From FEN-1297 sp046704565 (GTDB taxonomy: Bacteria; Bacteroidota; Ignavibacteria; Ignavibacteriales; Ignavibacteriaceae): a stretch of DNA of 18,466 bases. How positions within the stretch are numbered: position 1 is the first letter of the stretch; each line of letters begins with the position of its first letter. The stretch spans positions 1 to 18,466 of the forward strand of contig JBJKRP010000068.1 of NCBI GenBank assembly GCA_046704565.1. The letters run 5' to 3'. The notes below the pieces were generated by a model. That model made no database searches. It was not told the origin of the DNA and saw only the letters and a list, made by a program, of their open reading frames with translations. Below, one piece after another: positions 1 to 6,292 of this stretch. The position numbers and the translations under genes are program-made.

Positions 1-1122
1 GCATTAGACGGCATAAATAACGGCGATGATCTTAATTCTGTAAGGCAGAAAGAAAATCAGGCAGGCAATTTGTTTAATGCGGCTGCTTCCGAATCAAATA
101 AATTTATCGTGCAGTATCCCGATTTAATGCGGGTAAGAAAAGATGCTGTGGATGCCGGGGCAGAAATTTACGCGGCTGAAATATGGCGCAGTGCAGAAGA
201 AGATTTGACTGCGGCTTCGAAATTATTCGCTGAGAATAAAGCCGGCGATGCGGCTGAAGAGGCTCTCAACGCAAAGAACGAATATCTTGCAGCAAAACAT
301 CTGGCTGTAAGAACAAAGCTTCTTGCTAAGGTTGATAAATTAATAAAGAAGTGCGAAGATGAAGATGCAAAGGATTTAGCTCCCAAGTCTTTTAAAGAAA
401 CAAAAACTATTGTGGATTCTATTAACCAGAAAATTAATAGCAATGTTTACAGCTATTCGCCATTGAAAGTATTGGCTGACAAAGCGGAAACCGGGGCTGA
501 ACTTACTCTTAAGATAATCGACACCATAAAAAGTGTTGATAGCGGCAAACAAACATGGGAAGATCTGATGTTAAGCTGGAATGTCTTTTCTGAAAATAGT
601 TCGTTGCCGGCTGCAAATAAAATTGATACCGCACTGTCTATTATATCAGATACCGCGGCTATATTACCTTATCAGGAGAAATTACAAAAGAAACCGGCTG
701 CAAAAATTTCCGAGCCGGAGATAAAAGTTAACAGGATTCCGTCTTATGTTTATAAAGAATTTAATTCCGGTGAAGCAGTCTTTATAGACGACGGTAAGGA
801 AATTATTATAACGCTGCCGGATGTTAAGTTTTCAAAGGGGAGCTCTGCAATCGGTTATTCTGTCAGAGAGCTGCTGGACAAGGTAATCTGCTCGTTCGAC
901 TACTTTAGGTATAACAGCATTAATGTATCAGTCTTTAGTAACGATCTAAATATTCCCTCTAAAAATAAGATACTTTCGGAGAGAAGAGTGAGTAATATCC
1001 GCAGGTATATTCTCCGGCACGGTAATACAAGAATAACCGACATTTCAACAGCCGGTTTTAGTGAAAATAACCCGGAGTCTGCAAATGGAAATTGTGTTGT
1101 GAAATTTATTCTAAAACAATGA
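1..1122 (+). CDS. OmpA-like peptidoglycan-associated envelope protein, 5'-partial
   Basis: The reading frame is open from the first base of the window, so the start lies upstream; a TTG at 70 is only an internal codon. About 373 residues are visible. The first two thirds are Ala/Glu/Lys-rich helices, with a stretch rich in Ala around nt 160-300 that resembles the DUF4398-type helical region often placed before OmpA domains. The last ~95 residues (nt ~800-1119) match the OmpA/Pal C-terminal pattern: a strand, helix, strand, then LSERR followed by a helix and STAGFSENNPESANGN. The Asp of the usual GHTD position (here FSND) and the Arg of SERR, which contact diaminopimelate in this family, appear kept. 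Expected location is the periplasm, bound to peptidoglycan and tethered to the outer membrane through the unseen N-terminus. The domain is divergent: the usual Gly-His of GHTD is missing. Confidence 0.75.
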   Translation, partial: ALDGINNGDDLNSVRQKENQAGNLFNAAASESNKFIVQYPDLMRVRKDAVDAGAEIYAAEIWRSAEEDLTAASKLFAENKAGDAAEEALNAKNEYLAAKHLAVRTKLLAKVDKLIKKCEDEDAKDLAPKSFKETKTIVDSINQKINSNVYSYSPLKVLADKAETGAELTLKIIDTIKSVDSGKQTWEDLMLSWNVFSENSSLPAANKIDTALSIISDTAAILPYQEKLQKKPAAKISEPEIKVNRIPSYVYKEFNSGEAVFIDDGKEIIITLPDVKFSKGSSAIGYSVRELLDKVICSFDYFRYNSINVSVFSNDLNIPSKNKILSERRVSNIRRYILRHGNTRITDISTAGFSENNPESANGNCVVKFILKQ

Positions 1123-1202
1123 AGGGACATCTATCTTAAAAGGTAAAAAAAATATACCCACAGAATCTTTTCTTAAAGTGAAGGCTTAAGGAAGCAATAT
1201 CC

Positions 1203-1243
1203 AATATTTGTTCTGAAACACTCTGTTTCTTTCCGGAAATATT
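1203..1243 (+). terminator. Two-tier stem-loop, possible terminator after the OmpA-like gene
   Basis: An outer pair AATATTT (1203-1209) and AAATATT (1237-1243) encloses an inner perfect stem GAAACA (1215-1220), loop CTC, TGTTTC (1224-1229). It is followed by ATTTT. The stem is AT-rich and interrupted by an internal loop, so termination is plausible but not strong. It lies about 80 bases past the stop of the OmpA-like gene and before the next + strand gene. Confidence 0.35.
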
Positions 1244-1299
1244 ATTTTAAACTCTCAATAAAAATCTTTTATCTCGTAAATCATTTTCGTTTTTTGGCG

Positions 1300-1644
1300 A
1301 TGACAATACAAGAAGTTTCCCAAAGACTAATCAGGCTTTGCAGCGAAGGAAAATTCCTGGATGCACAGCACGAGCTGTATGATAAAAATATCCTTAGCAT
1401 TGAAACAGATGGTTCTAAAACAACAGGCTCATCTAATATGCATGCTAAAGAACAGCGCTTTCTTGACGGCGTTGCGAAAATACGTATGATTACGTTTTCA
1501 GAGCCGTTAATAACAGGCAATTTTTTTTCTGTCATCTTGAAAATGGAAGTCGATTTGAAAAATGGCGGTAGCCGGAGCCTTGAAGAGATTTGCGTTTACC
1601 GGGTAAGGGAAGGGAAAATTGTGTTTGAACAGTTCTTCAGTTAA
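1300..1644 (+). CDS. SnoaL/NTF2-like small protein
   Basis: A protein of about 114 residues with the arrangement of a SnoaL-like (NTF2-fold) domain: an N-terminal helix (QEVSQRLIRLCSEGKFLDAQ), a short YDKNILSIE strand, then the alternating strands ending in EEICVYRVREGKIVFEQFFS. The ending R-x-x-x-GKIV-x-EQFF is typical of the last strands of this fold, which usually binds small hydrophobic ligands or acts as a small hydrolase or isomerase. No catalytic residues can be assigned, so the substrate is unknown. I prefer ATG at 1300; a TTG two codons earlier (1294) is an alternative, and no Shine-Dalgarno site is evident. The DinB-like gene follows 25 bases later on the same strand, so the two may be cotranscribed. 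Confidence 0.7.
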   Translation: MTIQEVSQRLIRLCSEGKFLDAQHELYDKNILSIETDGSKTTGSSNMHAKEQRFLDGVAKIRMITFSEPLITGNFFSVILKMEVDLKNGGSRSLEEICVYRVREGKIVFEQFFS

Positions 1645-1669
1645 AAATGATTAAATATAGGAAGGTATT

Positions 1670-2152
1670 ATGGTAACTAAGGAAAATCTTTTGAGATTAT
1701 TTAGGAAAGAGTTTGCAACGACCCTGAAAGTACTGAGAGCATATCCGCCGGACAAGCTGGAATTTAGTCCGCACGAGCGTTCAAGTAATGCCCGCAAGGT
1801 AATGTCCACTTTTGTTCTCGAGATGTATTTAATCCAGTCTTATGCTTTTGGAAAGAATATTGACCGGTCAAAACTTTCAACCTATAAGCCGGACAGTTTA
1901 CAAGTTCTAATTTCGGATTTTGAAAAACAATCGGGTGACGTTCTTGCCGGATTAGATATATTACCTGAAACAGAAATGAAAAGACAAATTGAATTTGCAG
2001 GCATTAAAATGTCTGCTGCTGAATTTATGCTGATGATGCTTTTTGACCAGATTCATCATCGCGGACAATTATCTGTCTATATAAGAATGGCAGGCGGTAA
2101 AGTCCCCGCCATCTACGGTCCTTCTGCAGATGATCCTCAAACAAACCTGTAA
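1670..2152 (+). CDS. DinB-superfamily protein
   Basis: 160 residues. The C-terminal part carries the DinB/YfiT signature FDQIHHRGQLSVYIRMAG (residues ~125-142) followed by GGKVPAIYGPSADD, a tail seen in many DinB proteins. His129/His130 would supply two of the metal ligands of this four-helix-bundle family. The first ligand, often a His in the second helix, is not visible: the corresponding helix reads ARKVMSTFVLEMYL, so Glu51 may stand in or the site may be incomplete. Family members are metal-dependent thiol transferases or DNA-damage-induced proteins of unknown role; no specific reaction can be assigned here. A GGAAGG site just upstream supports ATG 1670. Its stop codon is 5 bases from the stop of the convergent outer-membrane gene. 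Confidence 0.85.
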   Translation: MVTKENLLRLFRKEFATTLKVLRAYPPDKLEFSPHERSSNARKVMSTFVLEMYLIQSYAFGKNIDRSKLSTYKPDSLQVLISDFEKQSGDVLAGLDILPETEMKRQIEFAGIKMSAAEFMLMMLFDQIHHRGQLSVYIRMAGGKVPAIYGPSADDPQTNL

Positions 2153-2163
2153 AAAAATTACAG
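2147..2163. other. Short hairpin spanning two convergent stop codons
   Basis: CTGTAA (2147-2152), five A, TTACAG (2158-2163) form a perfect 6-bp inverted repeat. The left arm contains the TAA of the DinB-like gene and the right arm contains the TAA of the minus-strand barrel gene. The A5 loop gives no long U tract, so this would be a weak bidirectional terminator at best. Confidence 0.3.
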
Positions 2164-3303
2164 CGAAGTTCCGACTTTAAGCCTCATATTGAGGAATAAA
2201 GTTATTACGCCGAACCTGCCATGTATATCGTTCGAAAAGACAACAGATGGACCGAGAGCAAATGAGCTGAACGCCCAGCTTTCGCCAATCCGCTGCACCA
2301 TCAGGTCAACTACGTATTGAGGCTGCCTTACATCGCTCCGGATGAGTCCGTCGAAGCGGAAGTCGAAAGTGCTTCCGGCTATGGAAAGTTCTCTTCCCGA
2401 AAAACCGACATGAAGCTCATTCAGGTATCTTGCTACATAAACCTTAGCCCTGGTAGAACCCAGTACCTGGAGCGGGTATCTGAATTCCCAGTTATAATAG
2501 GCTCCGTCTATAACTTTGGTAGTGTAATTTTTAACGTCATATTTGTGGAAGTCGGCGAGATTGGAAGCAGTCGGCTTCACTAAAGATTTCAGGTAGCTAA
2601 GCTCAAGAAAATTTCCGAGAGGAATAGTATAACCAATCACGACGCCTTCGGTTGCATAAAGATTATTCCAGTTATTGTTGTGCTTAATTTTTGTGAAGGC
2701 ATCGACGGTACTGTAGAAGCCGCCGTAAAATCCTAAAATATGAAAATCGCCTTCGACGAAATTTGTCTCGAGAGCGCCTGAATATGGCGTTCCCAGACCG
2801 AAAGAAATCCCTATGTCTTTTTTCAGCGGGATCCCGAAACGCTCTCCGCCGAACAATTGAAGGAACGGATTAATATATGCAAGAGTTGAGGATATCTGGT
2901 ACAAGCTTGGAGGCTTTAGTAGATCTTTAAATCTTATTTTGCTTATAACCCTTGTAAATACACTTCCAAAGTTTATGTTCTCTTCAAGATTTATCTTAAA
3001 CGGATACGTAACTACCTTCGCTCTTGTTACAGGATCAAGCGCAAGGAACGGGTACAAAGTTCCTTTGACCGATATGGTTTGATTGTTAGGGTCGCGCAGG
3101 TCGACAATAATTTCTGCCTTTGGATCCGGCGGCTGAATAAAAAGTTCTTTTTGAATCTTTATAAACAGACTGTCGTCCAAAGGTTCCATCTGATAGTAAA
3201 CAATTTTTTCTCCTTCTTCTGATTCTTGTGCAAAAGTCCTTGAAAACGATAATAGCGTCAACAGGCATAAAATGCCTAAAATTAATTGTAATCTTAATTT
3301 CAT
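2158..3303 (-). CDS. Outer-membrane beta-barrel protein, third gene of the GldM-like operon
   Basis: 381 residues. Residues 1-25 form a signal peptide (basic start, Leu-rich core, cleavage after TFA). Residues ~26-110 are a soluble-looking region containing LFIQPPDPKAEIIVDLRD and a Lys/Thr-rich strand region. From ~130 onward the protein is built of alternating, aromatic-bounded strands (GISFGLGTPYSG, LGFYGGFYSTVD, EGVVIGYTIPLG, LHVGFSGRELS, SWAFSSFALGPSVVF), as expected for an outer-membrane barrel. No named family is recognised. It follows the GldM-like gene by 26 bases on the same strand, so I infer it is the outer-membrane partner of that inner-membrane pair. There is only a weak AG-rich ribosome site before ATG 3303. 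Confidence 0.7.
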   Translation of the reverse strand: MKLRLQLILGILCLLTLLSFSRTFAQESEEGEKIVYYQMEPLDDSLFIKIQKELFIQPPDPKAEIIVDLRDPNNQTISVKGTLYPFLALDPVTRAKVVTYPFKINLEENINFGSVFTRVISKIRFKDLLKPPSLYQISSTLAYINPFLQLFGGERFGIPLKKDIGISFGLGTPYSGALETNFVEGDFHILGFYGGFYSTVDAFTKIKHNNNWNNLYATEGVVIGYTIPLGNFLELSYLKSLVKPTASNLADFHKYDVKNYTTKVIDGAYYNWEFRYPLQVLGSTRAKVYVARYLNELHVGFSGRELSIAGSTFDFRFDGLIRSDVRQPQYVVDLMVQRIGESWAFSSFALGPSVVFSNDIHGRFGVITLFLNMRLKVGTSL

Positions 3304-3329
3304 TTCTTCTTTCTTAAGTAAGTATTTTT

Positions 3330-4292
3330 TTATCTGGAAAAGTCGGTAAAATAGAACGAATCGCCGGCAACGACATGAGCCCTTGATATTTTATCGCTTG
3401 CCGTAAAGAAGAAATTGGCTTTATATCTTCCGTCTGCGTCACGTAAGTTACCATACTTGTCTACCCAGCTATCAAATTGATCTTTGTTGCCGGCAATTTT
3501 AAGAGATACATAGTAAACATAATTTCCGTTACTGTCTTTGTATGGACCTGAAACGGAGATAGGTCCGGTATAGGAAATCTTTAGCTGATCAGGTCTTTGG
3601 TAAATAACCGATACATTAAACACGGTGATATTCTGAAGGTCCTGAGCATATATATCAGAGCCGCTCATTTTTGTAGTTACCTTTTCTATTTTGATTTCCG
3701 GCGGTTTCATAGGCATAACTTTGATGGTCTGTTCCTGCGAGCCGTATTTGGCAATTACTTCGGTTTGTTCCATCAGGTTAAATTTCTTTTCCTGTCCCGG
3801 AGGAATAACGACGATAGGGTTATTTAAATTGCGCGGGTCAAATATTGCAGTTGACACGCTGCCACTATTTTTTGCAACGTTCCAGGTATACTGCAAAAAA
3901 GTCTGTTTAAGTGAAATAGGTGATTGCATAATAATCTGCTCTTTTGGTTTCGGAGGTTCTTTTACCGGCGGCTGCTGTACAGGCGGCGGAGTATTATCTA
4001 TCTTTTCTGAAAGGGAGGCTATCTTCATATTCATACTTGCAATCTTTTCTTTCAATTGAACATTTTCTGCAGAGACTTTGGGATTTACCTTAATCTCGAA
4101 TTTCATCCCGTTGGCGTTAAGCGAATCGATTAGGGTAACAAGCGAGTCTCTTACACTTTTATCCACTACCTTGCTGGTAGAAACTACTTTGTCCAGATCG
4201 AGGTCGGCGCCTTTTAGTGCGAGCACTGTAACAACGAAGATGTACAATACCTGGTAGATTATAAACTTGCTGTCTCTGTTTTTTTTTACCAT
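3330..4292 (-). CDS. GldM-like periplasmic protein with single N-terminal TM
   Basis: 320 residues. Basic residues 1-9 precede one TM segment (~10-28, with LYIFVVTVLALKG), followed at once by acidic residues Asp30, Asp32 and Asp34. This layout resembles the N-terminus of GldM and, more loosely, ExbD/TolR/MotB stators. Residues ~72-100 are a likely coiled coil, ~101-119 a Pro-rich linker (TPPPVQQPPVKEPPKPKEQ), and ~120-320 a beta-rich region whose end reads NFFFTASDKISRAHVVAG then DSFYFTDFSR. In GldM the TM helix sits inside the GldL channel and the periplasmic domains form the shaft reaching the outer membrane. This protein is shorter than typical GldM (around 500 residues). It starts 8 bases after the putative channel gene ends. 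The GldM relation is inference from layout and TM sequence; an uncharacterised ExbD/TolR-like protein is the alternative. Confidence 0.6.
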   Translation of the reverse strand: MVKKNRDSKFIIYQVLYIFVVTVLALKGADLDLDKVVSTSKVVDKSVRDSLVTLIDSLNANGMKFEIKVNPKVSAENVQLKEKIASMNMKIASLSEKIDNTPPPVQQPPVKEPPKPKEQIIMQSPISLKQTFLQYTWNVAKNSGSVSTAIFDPRNLNNPIVVIPPGQEKKFNLMEQTEVIAKYGSQEQTIKVMPMKPPEIKIEKVTTKMSGSDIYAQDLQNITVFNVSVIYQRPDQLKISYTGPISVSGPYKDSNGNYVYYVSLKIAGNKDQFDSWVDKYGNLRDADGRYKANFFFTASDKISRAHVVAGDSFYFTDFSR

Positions 4293-4300
4293 CTCTAACT

Positions 4301-5311
4301 CTACTTTTTTACTACGATTGATTCGAGGTACTTTAACCCTGTAATGGTTTTTTCGTCGCTTAACGATGAGGAGGCTCTGGAAATCGATTCGGCGATTGTC
4401 TTAAGCTGCATTATCTTTTCACTGCTAACCGTTTCAGATAGATTAAACTTTTCCAGAAGTATGTTTAGTGAAGAGAAATTCTTGCCTAATGAATTACTTA
4501 GGCTGAGAGTCTGTTCAAGTGCGGCATTAAGATTTTCGACCATGCTGACATTATCGATACTTACCGAGGGCGCAGTAAATCCGTCATTACGGTCTAACTT
4601 GTTCAGAATATTCTTAGAGTTTTCAATTTGAACCTTAGAAAAATATTTTTCTTTTAAGTCTTTAACATGATTTACAACGTTCTGGAACTCCACACCAAGC
4701 TGGTCCAGAACCGGCTCGAACAGTTTTCCAATTGCAAGTATAATTAAGGCTTTTATTTCGAAAGGGACAGATAATCCCAAAAACACGGTCTCGCCGAGAC
4801 GGATACTAATTAGAAGTATAGCAGCACCTATAAGTGGCAGCGCAGTGGATATACTGTCAATTACACTAGTGTATGAAGTTATAATTCTGTCTATAGTTTC
4901 GGTAGCCGGAGTCCGCTGCACTTCTACAGTAAGCTTATCGTAGGCAAGCTTGGCAAGAAACAGGAATAACAGATAAGTAATAACCGGAAGCCACCAGAAA
5001 CTAAAAGGAGTATAATCCGACGTTGCCGGCTGCCAGGTTGGGAACATCGCTTTGGCAATGTTTATGGTAACTTTTCCTAAAAAAGGCACCGAAGAAATAT
5101 CCAGGAAAAAAGAGATAAACAAAGCTACAGCCGATATTATTGCGGGCTTTATAATCAGGTTCAATTTTATTTTTTTTATAGATGCACTGGTGAATTCTTC
5201 AATCTCAGTTTCCAAACCGTTCTTTGCAAAAATGTCCGACACAATTGTCGGCTTTGCAGATTCAGATGACCTTTTCTTTTCAATAGTTATTTCTTTCTCA
5301 AGCTCATGCAT
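4301..5311 (-). CDS. Four-TM membrane protein, possible MotA/TolQ/ExbB-type channel
   Basis: 336 residues with a ~48-residue charged cytoplasmic start, TM segments at about 52-72, 103-122, 153-172 and 184-200, and a long helical C-terminal region (205-336) with heptad-like Leu/Ser patterning. The third TM enters with ALPLIGAAILLIS, which resembles the PLLGLLGTV entry of the second TM in ExbB/TolQ, and the fourth TM continues into a helix ending EFQNVVNHV, comparable to the helix leaving the third TM of ExbB. The long helical tail recalls GldL. These are weak similarities. The stronger argument is gene order: a single-TM GldM-like gene starts 8 bases downstream, the usual channel-then-shaft arrangement. 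A GAGGT motif 8 bases before ATG 5311 supports the start. If the family call is wrong, it is an unknown polytopic inner-membrane protein. Confidence 0.55.
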   Translation of the reverse strand: MHELEKEITIEKKRSSESAKPTIVSDIFAKNGLETEIEEFTSASIKKIKLNLIIKPAIISAVALFISFFLDISSVPFLGKVTINIAKAMFPTWQPATSDYTPFSFWWLPVITYLLFLFLAKLAYDKLTVEVQRTPATETIDRIITSYTSVIDSISTALPLIGAAILLISIRLGETVFLGLSVPFEIKALIILAIGKLFEPVLDQLGVEFQNVVNHVKDLKEKYFSKVQIENSKNILNKLDRNDGFTAPSVSIDNVSMVENLNAALEQTLSLSNSLGKNFSSLNILLEKFNLSETVSSEKIMQLKTIAESISRASSSLSDEKTITGLKYLESIVVKK

Positions 5312-5628
5312 ACTAAATACCTCAGATGATAATTAAAAAATGTTTTTCGGTTCCAGACAGTCGTCATTGAACGCCAAGATTTATGCCAGGAAATTTTTTC
5401 ATTATTAAACTGCGTTACTGTGTAAATGATAGACATTAGCAATCAAGAAGAAGTATTAGGCGCGGTATGAAGTTAAGCAGATCTCTTTATGAAGGTTATT
5501 AATTTCTAAAGAAAATTTGGGAAATTTTTTTTTCGCGGGCTAAGGTAATATTTACCTCAAGTAAATTTGTAAAAGAAAAAATTACCTGAACGAAAATTTG
5601 TACGATGCGGATTGAAGTAAAGAATAGA
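5312..5628. other. Intergenic region upstream of the channel/GldM-like operon
   Basis: No credible coding region is seen on either strand; open stretches are under 20 codons. The region should hold the minus-strand promoter of the 5311 to 2158 operon, but no convincing -35/-10 pair stands out. The most regular sequence is the small set of inverted repeats at 5543-5587, listed separately. Confidence 0.5.
5543..5587. repeat. Nested short inverted repeats (AGGTAA/TTACCT), possible operator
   Basis: AGGTAA (5543-5548), TAT, TTACCT (5552-5557) is a perfect 6-bp palindrome with a 3-base centre. A further ATTACCT at 5581-5587 is the exact complement of AGGTAAT at 5543-5549. ATTTAC (5550-5555) and GTAAAT (5561-5566) form another overlapping 6-bp pair. 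Three copies of one half-site within 45 bases suggest a regulator binding site, but the region is AT-rich and chance cannot be excluded. Confidence 0.3.
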
Positions 5629-5667
5629 ATACCGGACACCTGTTATAAACCAACAAGGGTCCGGTAT
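5629..5667 (-). terminator. Terminator-like hairpin after the LTxxQ gene
   Basis: ATACCGGAC (5629-5637) and GTCCGGTAT (5659-5667) are a perfect 9-bp inverted repeat with a 21-base loop, extendable by two C-G pairs past a bulged A. It begins 14 bases beyond the stop codon of the minus-strand LTxxQ gene, and on that strand is followed by the T-rich TCTATTCTTTACTT. The GC-rich core in AT-rich surroundings supports a real terminator, though the T tract is broken. Confidence 0.65.
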
Positions 5668-5680
5668 GCGAAATTAACTC

Positions 5681-6160
5681 TTATCTATGAAAAGCTCTCA
5701 TTCGATTAATCATTGGTGCATGTCTTCTTTGTCCAATAAACGACAAATCCTGACGTGCTATTTTCTGCTGTTCAGGGGTCAGTATTTGATAAACATCCAT
5801 TAGATGGTTTGCAACCGCCAATGAAATGGCGTCCGTGTTCTTGTTAATTCTCTCAACTGCTGCGGTAACGTCAGACCTGTCCAGGTTATCTTTCATTTTA
5901 AGCGATTTCAGGTCAAGTCTGCTTTTCTGCAGATCGGCTTTTAGATCAATCATCTTTTTCTGAAAATCGACCCTCAGATCGGCTATCTTTGCCTTTTGCT
6001 GGTCTGTAAGGTTTAATTTCTTCATCAAGTTCTGCCTTTGAAACATCATCCCGCCGGGGTGCTGGTTCCTTCTCATCTGCATCGGCTGGGCATATACAAA
6101 CGCCGTAAAAAGCAGAGTAACTGACAATCCAATTACTATGGATAAGATTGTGTTTTTCAT
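5681..6160 (-). CDS. Spy/CpxP-like periplasmic LTxxQ protein, Met/His-rich
   Basis: 159 residues. Residues 1-24 are a signal peptide ending FVYA before QPMQMRR. The mature protein is helical and carries two copies of the LTxxQ motif: LNLTDQQKAKI (~50-60) and ILTPEQQKIA (~126-135), the signature of the Spy/CpxP/ZraP/CnrX group of periplasmic chaperones and metal sensors. The mature N-terminus (QMRRNQHPGGMMFQRQNLM) and C-terminus (GQRRHAPMINRMRAFHR) are rich in Met, His and Arg, compatible with metal or anion binding, though no defined site can be named. GGAGG at 6166-6170 (minus strand, 5 bases from ATG) fixes the start. It is divergent from the ECF sigma gene and shares the symmetric intergenic element, so I infer it belongs to the sigma factor's regulon. 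Confidence 0.85.
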   Translation of the reverse strand: MKNTILSIVIGLSVTLLFTAFVYAQPMQMRRNQHPGGMMFQRQNLMKKLNLTDQQKAKIADLRVDFQKKMIDLKADLQKSRLDLKSLKMKDNLDRSDVTAAVERINKNTDAISLAVANHLMDVYQILTPEQQKIARQDLSFIGQRRHAPMINRMRAFHR

Positions 6161-6201
6161 TTTTTCCTCCGTTCAATGTATTAGTTATAAGTTTTGAAGT
6201 T

Positions 6202-6231
6202 TTGACATAGGTATAGTAACTTTGGTTTAAT
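6202..6231 (+). promoter_or_regulatory. Candidate promoter for the sigma/anti-sigma/LTxxQ operon
   Basis: TTGACA (6202-6207), 18 bases, TTTAAT (6226-6231) points rightward; transcription would start near 6238. A Bacteroidota-type reading also fits the same DNA: TTTG (6193-6196), 20 bases, TAACTTTG (6217-6224). I favour the first because it is mirrored on the other strand. Confidence 0.55.
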
Positions 6232-6240
6232 AATTTATAA

Positions 6241-6270
6241 ATTAAACCGTAAAGCCTTACAAGATGTCAA
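6241..6270 (-). promoter_or_regulatory. Candidate promoter for the divergent LTxxQ gene
   Basis: On the minus strand TTGACA (6270-6265), 18 bases, TTTAAT (6246-6241) points leftward, with transcription starting near 6234 and a leader of about 75 bases to ATG 6160. It faces the + strand promoter, and the two polymerase footprints would overlap, so occupancy should be mutually exclusive. Confidence 0.55.
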
Positions 6271-6292
6271 ATTGAGCAAAGACCAACAGAAA

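Larger units (their letters stand above)
6201..6271. promoter_or_regulatory. 71-bp perfect dyad: mirror-image promoter-like elements
   Basis: The region reads TTTGACAT (6201-6208), 15 bases, GGTTTAAT (6224-6231), 9 bases, ATTAAACC (6241-6248), 15 bases, ATGTCAAA (6264-6271). The outer arms are exact reverse complements of each other, as are the inner arms, and both spacers are exactly 15 bases, so the whole is symmetric about 6236 while spacer sequences differ. Each half looks like TTGACA-18-TTTAAT. It lies between the divergent LTxxQ gene and the ECF sigma gene, so it most likely drives both. A dimeric operator site is the main alternative. Confidence 0.75.

Noticed and set aside
3691..4059. 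Long open frame antisense to the GldM-like gene
   Set aside because: Its product is Cys/Gly-rich with no family pattern, while the minus-strand frame has a TM, coiled coil and operon context. It is a shadow frame.
2158..5311. Calling the trio a type IX secretion system locus
   Set aside because: Only a GldM-like and a possible GldL-like protein are present; no GldK, GldN, SprA or C-terminal sorting domain is seen, so the full system cannot be claimed.
5425..5469. Tiny + strand frame beginning ATGATAGAC in the intergenic region
   Set aside because: Only 14 codons, with no ribosome site or conserved feature.
6193..6224. Bacteroidota-type promoter TTTG-N20-TAACTTTG before the sigma gene
   Set aside because: It fits the -33/-7 consensus well, but only on one strand. 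The overlapping TTGACA-N18-TTTAAT reading is exactly mirrored on the other strand, which explains more of the sequence. Kept only as an alternative.
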